A DNA stretch of 64,000 bases from Auriscalpium vulgare. Lineage: Eukaryota; Basidiomycota; Agaricomycetes; Russulales; Auriscalpiaceae. The stretch covers positions 62,001 through 126,000 of the forward strand of contig JAHBBC010000016.1 of the NCBI GenBank assembly GCA_019915015.1, in the 5' to 3' direction. The translations under genes and the position numbers were made by a program. Every line of letters starts with the position of its first letter. Within the stretch, counting starts at the first letter, position 1. Below the pieces are notes generated by a model. That model was not told the DNA's origin and searched no databases. It saw only the letters and a program-made list of their open reading frames with translations. Of this stretch, positions 10,691 to 21,700 are shown piece after piece.

Positions 10691-11657
10691 GAGGGAGCTC
10701 AGGCCTTCTTTGAGAGGTCGTGGTATTCATATGCTCTCAGACTCTCTTTGCCGTGTGTTTTCCTATCGTGATTGAGCTTTGCTGACGAACTCGCTTCAGA
10801 CTCGACTACCTCGATCATCGATGTTGGAATTGTAATATATGTGTCACACGGAATCTTTGAGATGTTACCGGTTCATCTCCAGCTCTCAGTCCCTTTGCGT
10901 CGATAATTATAAGGCCCTTTCCCTGTTTCGGTCGGACCGTCCGCGTGGTAGCGGGCGTTTGCAGCTTTTGCGCGCTCTTTCCAGTGACGCATATTTGGCT
11001 TGTGGCCACAGTCGACGATCGCGGCAGGGATACTTTCAGTTGCTAGGATGCTCTCGGATATCTGGTATCAAACACAGTCACACCAGGGACCGCATCGCAG
11101 CCTATGGCGTGCAGGCGACGACCTTCCTGAGTCGTATTTTGCAAGTGTAAGCGATACCCGGTAGGTGGCTGGGCCCCAGGCAAATGCACTGCATAGGGAC
11201 AGTTGTCCTTGGGGTCGGCATGCTCGACGGGGTAGCCGCTCAGCTGCACTCACCTTGGCGCGGATTTGCGATCCGCCGTCTTGCGATACTTCGGGTCTGT
11301 GGCATGTACAAAATGCTGCGCACAGCTACGTATCACCAACGCCCGCGCCGCGGCCTCGGCGCACGGGATATCCCTGTACATAGCCAAGTCTGCCGACGTC
11401 GAGGCAGGGTATAAGTGTCAGACACATGCCCATAAACAACCTCCATCGAACGAAGAGTGCGACAAAATGTGGTGCGATCCGAGCTTAGTATTTGTTCGAG
11501 GAAGTGAGTCTGGTACACGGGCTCCTAGTCGAAGACCAGTTGGCGGGTACTGACGTCAGGCCAGCGACTGCGTAGACAAGCAAGAGGACACGTATGCGAG
11601 TCCATACAGCTGTGAACGTCCGGTCAGACACATACATCTTTTTATAGCTGGAGATCC

Positions 11658-11777
11658 GTGTTGTTGGTGCGGCAGAAGTCACGGGCCGACGGCTGGTGCG
11701 ATGACGTGGCATTCTGTCGTAAGCGGCCGCCGGGTTAGTGGCAATACATCTTTCCGTCGTTCTTCCACATTCGTCGC
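11658..11777 (+). repeat. Direct repeat, copy 1
   Basis: About 120 bp starting GTGTTGTTGGTGCGGCAGAA and ending near CACATTCGTCG. It recurs at 11949-12063 with small substitutions and a 9-11 bp indel. Its nature is unknown; no terminal structure was found. Confidence 0.75.
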
Positions 11778-11948
11778 CACGCTGGCCCACGCAGACTCGC
11801 GCCATCTGGGATAATCCGTAGGACCTAAGTGCGCGCGGAGAAGCTGCTGCCGCAGCAAGGAGGGAAAGTTGGATAGTAGGTGAGTGGCTACTCGGTTGCG
11901 TTGGTCTCTACTTCCAGGAGACAAGCCTGATCAGTCCCTGTAGGCTAC

Positions 11949-12063
11949 GTGTTGTCGGTGCGGCAGAAGTCAAGGGCCGACATATGGCTGATGCGATGAC
12001 GTGGCATTCTGTCCGTAAGCGGCCCGTGGCAATACATCTTCCGTCGTTCTTCCACATTCGTCG
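11949..12063 (+). repeat. Direct repeat, copy 2
   Basis: Second copy of the 11658-11777 repeat, about 170 bp further on. It shares GATGACGTGGCATTCTGTC, TAAGCGGCC and CAATACATCTT blocks with copy 1. Confidence 0.75.
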
Positions 12064-13698
12064 GCAACAGCAATATGGGCTAAAAGATGCTGAAGATGCA
12101 GGTGCCCCGCCGGGAATGCATCACATATCCAATGCAGAGCAACGCCATCCTAAAAAACAGCCGCTGCTTCTACATCTCTCAATAAGACCCATGGGCAACT
12201 TACAAGTGCAACGACCAGAGTGGCCCCATCCCTCCCCATCCACGAATTTTATTTATATCTCCGTTGCTGCTGACGCGTGACGACAGAGGACGACAGACGG
12301 TCAAAGGGATATGTACTGGCGCGATCGGCCTACCTGATCGATAGCAAAAAATATTTCCAAGCTACGGCGGACACCCTCGCTCCAGACCTTGACATTGATC
12401 CGGTGAGTGGCCCGCAGTACTGTCGCCAGCAATACATGAACTAGCAACACTCGGATGCGATCGACAAGATCCCCGCGATCCTGCGCTCGGGCCGCCCGGA
12501 GTGGGCAGGCTCAATATATTGAGCGGGGGTTTCATTCGCCCGGCGAGCGCGCTATCTACTAGTACATCCAGGTATGTGCGGTGTGCTCGCGATACGTGAT
12601 GACCGGGGCACCAGCGTTTGATCTAGGAGCTTTCTGGAGCTTTACACTTGCAGCGGTGGACAAGGACCTAGACAATTGCAACTTGGAAATACTCACGGAG
12701 GTTGAAGCCCGTATGACCTGGCGGGTGAGTCATCGTCGGCGCGTACCTGGAGGGAAGAGCGTTTACGTGCGTGTACCTCCACGAAGGGACACCAACATAG
12801 CCCTGCGCAGTATGCCGGGCTTCGCGCTGCCTCAAGCCGTCTGCAATGCCAAGGACAAGTAGTATGTCCAGGGACCGCGCCTGAAGCTGCGTAAGACCTT
12901 TCAGTTTTACTTCATCGCGGCGACAAGTACCCGCAGGAAGAGCACCTGATCTGTTCGTCGTGCCTCTTGCAGGGCCCTAGGCCCTCTTATCACACTGCTC
13001 ACCGTTGCCAGGTCGCAAAACTTCTGAACTTCTGGCTGGACCGGCTTTTGGTGGCAGGCTCGTCGCGCCGCTCAAGTCCGCGAGAGCATTCGCCTCGCGC
13101 TCATGGGTATGAAGGCGGTCTAGGAGCACACTTGGTGGCGGGACCGAACATTGAGATTCATCTCGATGAACGACATGGTGGTAGATTCTTCTGGGACGAG
13201 GCTGCGAGATCAATGCGTTTCGGGGCGATCAGGATAAGATTTGTGATTTTAAAGTCGCACAGCACGGCATGAACTTTTGAGCCTTAGTGTTCGATCGTGG
13301 AGTGTACCGGTGCGTCCAGAGGGCCGAAGGGTCGACCCTGCAGTGACCACACTGACCTCTCCAGCTTCCATTCGCGACACACTCTTAGATGGGCGTACCA
13401 AAACTGTCGCCGTCGTGGAAGAGACGCCAACCTAGATGTCGACAAGGACAGTGACTCGTCTTCTGCTCGCGAATGTAGCCGCTTCATACCGTTGTGGGCA
13501 ACAACATCATGCACAACCTTTTGCGCTGCAAATAAATTCGCGGACCAAGTTCCTTTGTTCCGTGTCCGTCATCGTCGGGGTCCCTATCGCAACGTGGTGA
13601 CCGTCAGCCGCGCGAACGATCGGCATGAACCGCGCGGGGCGTACACTGGCGCACAAGGGCGTGGAGACCTCGACCTAGAATGGATCATCTCTCTTTTC

Positions 13699-13705
13699 TA
13701 TAAAA
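13699..13705 (+). promoter_or_regulatory. TATA box of the repetitive peptide gene
   Basis: TATAAAA lies 64 bp upstream of the ATG at 13769, in a T-rich context (CTCTTTTCTATAAAAGGGGG). The spacing fits a short 5' leader and argues that the gene is, or recently was, expressed (inference). Confidence 0.6.
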
Positions 13706-13768
13706 GGGGGCCGTATATTCGTCTCTACACCCCAGTTACAGTTAACCTACTCGTCAACGCCCCTAGCC

Positions 13769-15174
13769 ATGAAGTCCTTCACTCCTTTCTTCACCCTTGT
13801 CCTTGCGACTCTGGTCTCCGCCGCTCCTGTGGCTGACAGTGTGTCTACCGGTTCCTCCAGCAACTAAATCACACTGACATGTTCTTTTCATCTTGCAGAG
13901 GCTGATAGCATCTACAGCCCGAACTGGAGTACGTGCATCGTCGTCCAGTCGTGCTAGCACCTGACTAGAATTGCTTGCCCGGTATTTTAGAGCGTGACGG
14001 TGCGTGGAGCCCATCGTGTCTTCTCCAGTGATTAATCGGACTCATCCGTTTTTTCTCAGCGCCAGACAGCATCTACAGCCCCAATTGGAAGCGTGAGGAT
14101 GGTGCGCGCAGCGGCCTTCGTGAATTCTCCAGTGATTAACCTCGACGTTTCAGCCGACAGCATCTACAGCCCCAACTGGAAGCGTGAGGATGGTGCGCGC
14201 AGCGGCCTTCGTGAATTCTCCAGTGATTAACCTCGACGTTTCAGCCGACAGCATCTACAGCCCCAACTGGAAGCGTGAGGATGGTGCGCGCAGCGCCCTT
14301 TGTGAATCCTTCAGTGATTAACCTCGACGTTTCAGCCGACAGCATCTACAGCCCCAACTGGAAGCGTGAGGATGGTGCGCGCAGCGGCCTTCGTGAATTC
14401 TCCAGTGATTAACCTCGACGTTTCAGCCGACAGCATCTACAGCCCCAACTGGAAGCGTGAGGATGGTGCGCGCAGCGGCCTTCCTGAATCCTCCAGTAAT
14501 TAACCTCGACGTTTCAGCCGACAGCATCTACAGCCCCAACTGGAAGCGTGAGGATGGTGCGCGCAGCGGCCTTCGTGAATTCTCCAGTGATTAACCTCGA
14601 CGTTTCAGCCGACAGCATCTACAGCCCCAACTGGAAGCGTGAGGATGGTGCGCGCAGCGGCCTTCGTGAATTCTCCAGTGATTAACCTCGACGTTTCAGC
14701 CGACAGCATCTACAGCCCCAACTGGAAGCGTGAGGATGGTGCGCGCAGCGGCCTTCCTGAATCCTCCAGTAATTAACCTCGACGTTTCAGCCGACAGCAT
14801 CTACAGCCCCAACTGGAAGCGTGAGGATGGTGCGCGCAGCGGCCTTCGTGAATTCTCCAGTGATTAACCTCGACGTTTCAGCCGACAGCATCTACAGCCC
14901 CAACTGGAAGCGTGAGGATGGTGCGCGCAGCGGCCTTCGTGAATTCTCCAGTGATTAACCTCGACGTTTCAGCCGACAGCATCTACAGCCCCAACTGGAA
15001 GCGTGAGGATGGTGCGTGCAGCGGCCTTCGTGAATCATTCAGCGATTAACCTCGACTTTTCAGCCGACAGCATCTACAGCCCCAACTGGAGTGCGTGCAA
15101 CGGCCGTTTGTCCAAGCATCGTCCAGACACTGACTGTACTGCATTCTTGGTAATTAGAGCGCACTGAGGCGTAG
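13769..15174 (+). CDS. Kex2-type repetitive secreted peptide precursor, 16 exons
   Basis: Manual splicing gives 585 coding nt and 194 residues. Exons: 13769-13838 (signal peptide MKSFTPFFTLVLATLVSAAP), 13899-13928, 13991-13999 (9 nt), 14060-14101, then ten 39-nt exons starting at 14154 and every 91 bp to 14973, then 15064-15090 and 15158-15174 (stop TAG). Every intron is phase 1; eleven are 52 nt. The product has 13 copies of DSIYSPNW, each followed by Lys-Arg, with EDA spacers between most copies and TEA at the C-terminus. This is the layout of fungal precursors cut by the Golgi protease Kex2, such as dikaritin-type RiPPs or alpha-factor-like signals (family knowledge). Tyr and Trp in the core could be modified, but no tailoring enzyme is shown. 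There is no CaaX motif, so it is not a basidiomycete lipopeptide pheromone. The function is unknown. Confidence 0.8.
14060..15090 (+). repeat. 91-bp exon-plus-intron tandem array
   Basis: Each unit is a 39-nt exon plus a 52-nt intron; exon starts fall at 14154, 14245, 14336, 14427, 14518, 14609, 14700, 14791, 14882 and 14973, with partial or variant units at both ends. The ten exons are identical by eye. Differences sit in the introns: variant introns at 14466 and 14739 (CTTCCTGAATCC, AGTAATT) are 273 bp apart, which indicates duplication of a three-unit block. Confidence 0.92.
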
Positions 15175-16012
15175 AAGTGGAGACAATCATGTTCTTTGCG
15201 CGTATCTTTTGCCGTGCGTCGTGTCTATCCTATCCTGCGATAGCGTTGCGCTGACCGTCTCGCTTCAGATTATTCCTTGATCCGTGGGCGAGAAGTGTAA
15301 TTTAAGCGTTGCATGAAATGCTCCGAACCAAGTTGAGGCCTGAGGATGGTAGTACTTTCGGATCGCGCCGTAAACATGTCATGTTGTATCAGAAATTGAA
15401 GGCCTTCCACTTCGCACCTGTCTCGATCGCACCGTCCGTGCGCATTACCTTGCCACCTGCAGCTGTGATTGAGTCAAACATTCCTAATCAGTGGCTTCCT
15501 TCCGACTGCTGGTCTCTGCAACTCCACCGTTGTAAGAGGTGTGTTGACACCCTGCATCCGAGTAGGCAAGGTAGCTGCTCCGCGCGGCGGCGCTTTCGAG
15601 TAAGAAAGGCGCATCGAATGGCATCGGGAGTTTGCAGCTTCCACGAACTGGCAGCGCACTTGCCAGCGTCGGGTGTTTAGCTTGATCTTTAGCAGGGCTG
15701 CTCTGACGGCCCTCTGATGCAACGCGGCTAGACATCCATACGAGAGGGTCTCGCACCTACTATGGTGTGCGACGACTCAGTGGTCTTCCGCTCTATTCTG
15801 TGTCTCTGAGAGCAAGTACCGTCGGGGGCTGCGCCGAGCAATTGCAAGCAAGTGCAATATTATGTGTGTCGGATATGTTGAAGCGCTGCACCATTGGAAT
15901 AGCCATGTGATTGTCACGCCGGCGCCTCTCAGCGACGTAGTTCGGATGGAGATATGTACACTAGCATCCTCGCCTCTCCTCCCCACTACGTTTTCAGTGA
16001 CATTTTCGAACC
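15175..16012. other. 3' region of the peptide gene and 5' region of the next gene
   Basis: The first 130 bases contain a possible 3'-UTR intron (ending CGCTTCAG near 15269) that resembles 10740-10800 downstream of the decayed paralogue. The rest shows no supportable gene and probably includes the acyl-CoA dehydrogenase promoter. Confidence 0.5.
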
Positions 16013-18462
16013 ATGGCATCGCTCAAGCAGTTCACGAGGGAGGAAGTCGCTCAGGTCAGCTTGTCGCAGCATTCGACCACTCGTCGCAGACCTAACCGCA
16101 AGATACACGCGTAGCACAACAAGGACGGTGACCTGGTACGTCGTCTTACACCCTCAACGCCCAGCCACCGCCTGACCCTTCCCAGTGGGTCATCATCGAC
16201 GCGAAAGTGTACAATCTTTCGCGCTTCGCGGACCTGCACCCTGGCGGCAAGACTGTTCTCTTCGGCGACGACATTCCCGGGCAGGACGCGACCGAAGCCT
16301 TCTACGGGCTACATCGGCACGAGGTCCTTGAGCGAGCGCAGTACGCGCGCCTTCAGGTTGGCACCGTGCGTGGCGAACAGCCCGCCATCGTCGGGCGCGT
16401 GAACGGCGCGCTGAGCAAAGTCCCATACGCGGAGCCGACGTGGTTGTCGGACGGCTACCATAGTCCCTACTACACCGAGGTGCGTGCTCTCTATATTACC
16501 GCGAGATGGGGCTGAACCGCGGGATGCAGAACCACAAGAGGTTCCAAAGAGCGGTGCGCGAGTTCGTCGATGAGCATGTGTACGCGGATGCGCAGGCGCG
16601 GGAAGCGGACGGGAAGCGCCCGAGTCAGTCGGTGTTCGACAAGATGGGGTGCGCTCCGGTTCGCATTCGTTCATGGCGGCGTCTTCGTGCTCATTGCTGG
16701 TCTGTCACTGAAGCGAGGTGAATTTCCATGCCATGCGGCTGGGCCCCGGAAAGCACCTGAAGGGTCTGACGCTCATGAATGGCATCGTTGAGCCAGAGCA
16801 GGTGTGTTTGTCCTATCTGAAGTCACGAATTTGACGGGCTGAGTGCTTCCCGCCTTAGTTTGATTACTTCCACGAGGTTCGCGCATTCCTGATTTGCCCC
16901 GGGCAGACACCGACTTTAGCATACATCTGCAGCTCATCATAACACAAGAGATCGTGCGAACAGGCAATCGCGGTTACGGTGATGGTCCGTATCCCGATAT
17001 ACAACCTTCCTGTCTGGTAAACTGACGGTCGACCCCAGGTATGCTCGGCGGCATGGTTATCGGCCTACCCCCTGTCCTCAACTTCGGTTCCGATGAATTG
17101 AAAGCCGAGGCCGGTCAATTTTCTCACTCATACAGAGTAACCATTCGCTCAAAATGTAGTCTCAGATTGTGCCAGATATCTTTGCGGGGAAGAAGTTCAT
17201 ATGCCTGGCTATCTCTGAGGCACACGCCGGTAGCGATGTGTCAGGCATCCAGACCACTGCAGAGAAGAGCCCAGATGGCAAGGAGTGGATTATCAACGGC
17301 GAGAAGAAGTGGATCACGAATGGACAGTGAGGACCTTTCGGCTAATCACGCATATAGTTGGCGCTGACCACTGCCTCTAGCTTTGCCGACTAGTAAGTGA
17401 TATCTTCGGGCCTAAGCCTGCTCCCAAAGAAGTACCAACTTTTTCTTCAAAAGCTTCACCACTGGCTGCAAGACTGAGGTAACGCAACTCATCGTATCGC
17501 GTTGTCTCGTCATATGTCATAACGACGCATGTCACAGGATGGTTTCACCGTCATCCTCGTACCGCGCGGCGAAGGTGTCTCAACGAAGCCCATCAAGACG
17601 TCCTACTCCGCAACAGCTGGCACCGCATACGTGACGTTCGAAAACGTGCGTGTACCAGTGGAGAACACCCTCGGGTCAGAAGGCGGAGGAATCTTTGTCA
17701 TTCTCAGGTGAGCTGATCGAAGTACTCGCCCATACACCGATCGATACCGACCATGTCCCATAGTAACTTTAATCACGAACGGTGGGTTATGTGCTGCAGT
17801 TCCGCACGGAGTCAGCGACTCGTCATTGAGGAGGTTCTGAAGTAGGTGCCCCCCGTTGCGTTTGCACCCAGCGTCTCATGGGAACCACGCAGGTGGATTC
17901 AGCAGCGCAAAGCATTTGGCCGACCTTTGAGCTCGCAAGCTGTCATTCGGAACAAGGTCGCGCAAATGATCGCCAAAGCGGAGAGTTTGCAGGCGTGGCT
18001 CGAGAATATGACCTACCAGATGAACAACATGGTGCGTGCACCACCTCCTCGTTTTCGACCCACGTAAGCTCATGCAGAGTGACAGACTTACAAGCAGCAG
18101 TCATCCAAGCTCGCGGGTCAACTCGCGTTCTTGAAGATGTACAGCACGCAGTGTGCTCAGGACACCGCGCGGGACGCCGTGCAGATCTTTGGCGGGCGCG
18201 GGATCACGCAGACGGGCATGGGGCGGTTCATCGAGCACGTACGTTGCTCAACTAATTCCACCCACAGCTAGCTTGCTGACTTTTCTCTCCGTTTCACAGT
18301 ACCACCGGACAATCCCATTCGACGCTCTGCTCGGTGGAGGTGTGTTGTACATGTTTCCAGTGCGTCTGTTTGAGATTGACTGCGTACGCAGCGGAGGATG
18401 TGCTCGGCGATCTCGGTGTCCGTCAAGCCATGCGGGCAATGCCCAAGAATGCACGATTGTAG
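16013..18462 (+). CDS. Acyl-CoA dehydrogenase with N-terminal cytochrome b5 domain
   Basis: A multi-exon gene starting [14 protein letters not shown] at 16013 and ending AMPKNARL at 18462. The N-terminal part is a cytochrome b5 domain with the haem-ligand block LHPGG (about 16233-16247) and a second His in GLHRHE. The rest is an acyl-CoA dehydrogenase: N-terminal helices ([18 protein letters not shown]), the middle domain with SEAHAGSDV and EKKWITNG, then the C-terminal domain with [28 protein letters not shown] and [13 protein letters not shown]. Such fusions are common in fungi and oxidise acyl-CoA-type substrates using FAD. Introns fall within the 50-70 nt norm and I saw no disabling change. 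The gene lies 0.84 kb downstream of the peptide gene and is convergent with the ABC transporter. A role in peptide maturation would be speculation. Confidence 0.85.
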
Positions 18463-18743
18463 TTCCTTTACGGTTCGTTATCCCTAGATGTTGTAAATTA
18501 CCTACCCTACCAGCTAATGCCCAAACGGCGGGAGTGTATTTACAGTTACATGATGAGGCTCATGGCGAAGTCCGCATGGGTATGCACTCTAGCCTTCCAG
18601 AGAACAAATATAGTCGGTTAGCTATGATGACCGCCAGCCTTCTAAGACAGGACTGATTTAGGCGCTTCCTTATATGATGTACTGACACGCACGACCCCCG
18701 GGAATGCGGGGCCAGTACTTGAATCATGTCAGAGAGTTGAACA

Positions 18744-21700
18744 TTATAGACGCCCGCCCTCCAGGTCTACACTGTCGCCACCCTGCCACGGTCGCCGCGT
18801 TTCTTTTGAATATGGATAGACATTGTCATTCGTGTGGTCTTCCTCCAGAGTGCGCTCCTTCGCGGCACGCTCGATGTCTTCGAGCGTGATGCCCGACCGC
18901 TCGCACATTGTGTGGAAAATGCCGTTGTCGAGGTACAGCTTCGTGGGCGTGTCAAATTCGGCGATCGTGCCCTGGTCCATGACGCAGATGCGGTCGTATG
19001 CGATGATCGTGCGCAGGCGGTCTAGACATACACATCAGCTCCCAGCCGAAGTGCTCAGATTCTAGACTAAGACTTACGCGCAATACACAGGATCGTCCGC
19101 TCGCGGAATTCGTTCTTGATCGTCTCCTGAATCTTCCGGTCCGTCTCGTAGTCGACCGACGCCGTCGCCTCGTCTAGAATGAGCACCTTGCTGTCCTTCA
19201 CCAGCGCGCGAGCGAGCGACACAAGCGACCGCTGGCCAATTGACAGATTGTTGCCCTCCTCCTCGATAGGGCTGTCCAGGCTGAAGCGCGGGCCTATCGG
19301 CGTGCTCGCGCCTGTTGGCAGCTTCTCGTCCTCCGCGCCCTCTTCGACGACCGCCGCCGGCTTCGCGTCCTCGACAAGGTACGAGCGCTTAAGGGCGTCC
19401 CATAGGCGCGCGTCGTCGTGAAGATCGAACGGGTCGAGGTTCGAGCGAAGCGTCCCAGAGAAGAGGGTCTGAGAACAAGTGAGCATGGAAACTTTATGGG
19501 GCGAAACGCTTGGCTACGCACCGCATCCTGGGGAATGATCGCGAGCCCTTTGCGGACATCCGCGAGCCCAATTTTGGAGATATCGACGCCATCAATGGTT
19601 ATGGAGCCGGCGACCAGTTCCACGATGCGGAACAGCGCGGTCATGATAGACGATTTTCCGGCACCAGTCCTAGAAAACAAGAAATGTCTGGTCAGCCGGA
19701 TAGCAGACACGTTCGCAAGTGGGCGCTACCTTCCGACAATTCCAATCTTCTCACCACCAGTCACAGACATGGTCAAGCCTTTCAACACGGCAGGGAGCTC
19801 CGGACGGTACTTCAAGACTACGTTTTTGATCTCGACCTTGCCCTCGCCTGGCCATGGGGGCGTCGGCTTGTGGTCGGGGATCTCGTGCGCGGCTTCCTGC
19901 TCGACGTGTTGTGCGTAGTACACGATCCGCTCCACCGAGTTCATGTCATTCTCCACCTCGGCGAGCTGCCGCACCAAGACGCCGGCGGATTGCTGGATGG
20001 ACAGAATGTAGGAGAGCGTGACGCCGCTCTTCGCGGGGGAGATACTAAAGCGCGTGCCGACTGTGAGCATGGCTACCACTAGAGTAAGGATACTGGTGAG
20101 GAAGTCCAGCCGGATCCCAAGCCATCTCTGAATGGGCGATAAGTAGTCCGTTGAGGTGTGAGGGAAAAAAAATCATTGACCTGGTTTGTAACAGTCAACC
20201 AGTATGCACGGTTCTCAATGTCAACCCGGTCGCGGTTGTCCTTGTAGAAACGCTCTTCTTCACCGTATGCGCGGATAGTGGCGAGTCCGGACAAGGACTC
20301 CGAAAAGTGGGAGTAGAGCGAGGATCGCAGAATCGCATCTAGACTAAGCGTGAGATTGGATCAGTCATATAAGACGAAACGTCATACCCAGTCTCTAAAA
20401 TTGTTGTCAAAACGTACATTTTTACCGTGGTAGAGTAGAACATACCTTCAACTCCCGTGCGCTAGCGCGGTAGAATGCAGCGGCCAGGATGTACAATATG
20501 GTGACGACGGCGACAGCGATGAGGAACCAGGGTTGCAGGATAGCGATGATGATGACTGCGCCCAGGACACTGGACAGGGTGTTTAGTAACAGACGAACGG
20601 CATCTGGAGAGCACTTTCGTGAGGACACTCAAGCATAGCAGAGAAAATCACACACCAGCGATGACATTATCCATGGTATCGATGTCTTTGGAGAACCGAT
20701 TCATGATACGTCCGACAGGCTGTAAATCTGCGTCAGCGAAGAGCTCTGACGAAGACGAGTATTTCCCACAGTGGTCTCGAAGAACGACATGGGGGCGTGC
20801 ATGATTCGTTGTATGGCATCCTAGCACAAACGTCAGCGTCTTTGGGATAGCACTTGAGCTAGTGGCATACTTTGTGTAGGTTTCCTGACGCAGTATACAC
20901 CATAACCGCTATCACCGCACCCGTGGACAAGCCCATAAGAGCCTGTGCGACGCCCAGAAATGCATATATGCCCATCTGTATAGGTAATTTGTCAGCTGTC
21001 CATTCCGCACACCATGAGTAGTACGAAATTACTGACATAGAAACCTTGCGGGTGCGCGAATTTCCTATATATGATGCTCAGCGGCGCCGACGCAGAGATT
21101 CCCTAGCAAACGTACCGCTCCTGCCACCATACGAGCCTGCAGAATGCATAGTCAGCATGACGTCTGACTCGTCAAGATCGGGCAGGCTTACCAGTACGAG
21201 GAGAGGACAGTGGCGACCTGCATCAGCACAAGCGAAAGGAGCATCAATGGCAGCATGAGCAGCCCATTCGCCGAGCGCAAATACGTCTTGTACACTTCAG
21301 CTTTGACCGCGCCGGTACTGCGCTCCTCGACCTGCATAAGCTGCGCGCCCCTCACCGCGCCCCTTCGCTTCTTGGTTTCTGCGGCCTTCGCACCGTCTTC
21401 TTCCTCTTCGACTTCTTCCTCCTCCGCCTTCTCCTCTGTCTTGTCCTTCGACACGAATTCGTCGAAGTTGCGCGCGAACTCGCCGCCAGCCGCCATGATC
21501 TCCGCGAACGTGCCCTGTTCGGTGATGCGCCCATCAGCGAGAGAGTAGATGTAGTCGACCTTTGGGAGGAAGTGCAGCGCGTGGGTGACGAGGAGGCGCG
21601 TGCTCCCGCGCGAGCTGTTGGCGAGCACGTTCTTGAAGACAGCTTGGCCGACGTGCGCATCGAGCGCAGATAGAGGGTCCTATAATGACATCACATCAAT

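Larger units (their letters stand above)
10700..13690. other. 3 kb of degenerate sequence between peptide loci
   Basis: No convincing gene. It holds an imperfect direct repeat (11658-11777 and 11949-12063) and short open stretches at 12300-13270 broken by stops, for example VRVPPRRDTNIALRSMPG near 12770, which may be remnants of a dead gene. I searched by eye for UstYa/DUF3328-type HCxxxxR motifs and saw none. Confidence 0.45.

Noticed and set aside
10700..13690. Hidden UstYa/DUF3328 tailoring gene between the peptide loci
   Set aside because: No HCxxxxR-type motif pair or continuous frame was seen on either strand. Open stretches are short and broken by stops.
14060..15090. CRISPR-like regular repeats
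   Set aside because: The period is regular (91 bp) but there are no variable spacers. Repeat units contain a coding exon and a spliceosomal intron, and the genome is fungal.
15158..15174. Basidiomycete lipopeptide mating pheromone
   Set aside because: Those precursors end in a CaaX prenylation box and lack a signal peptide. This product ends KRTEA and starts with a signal peptide.
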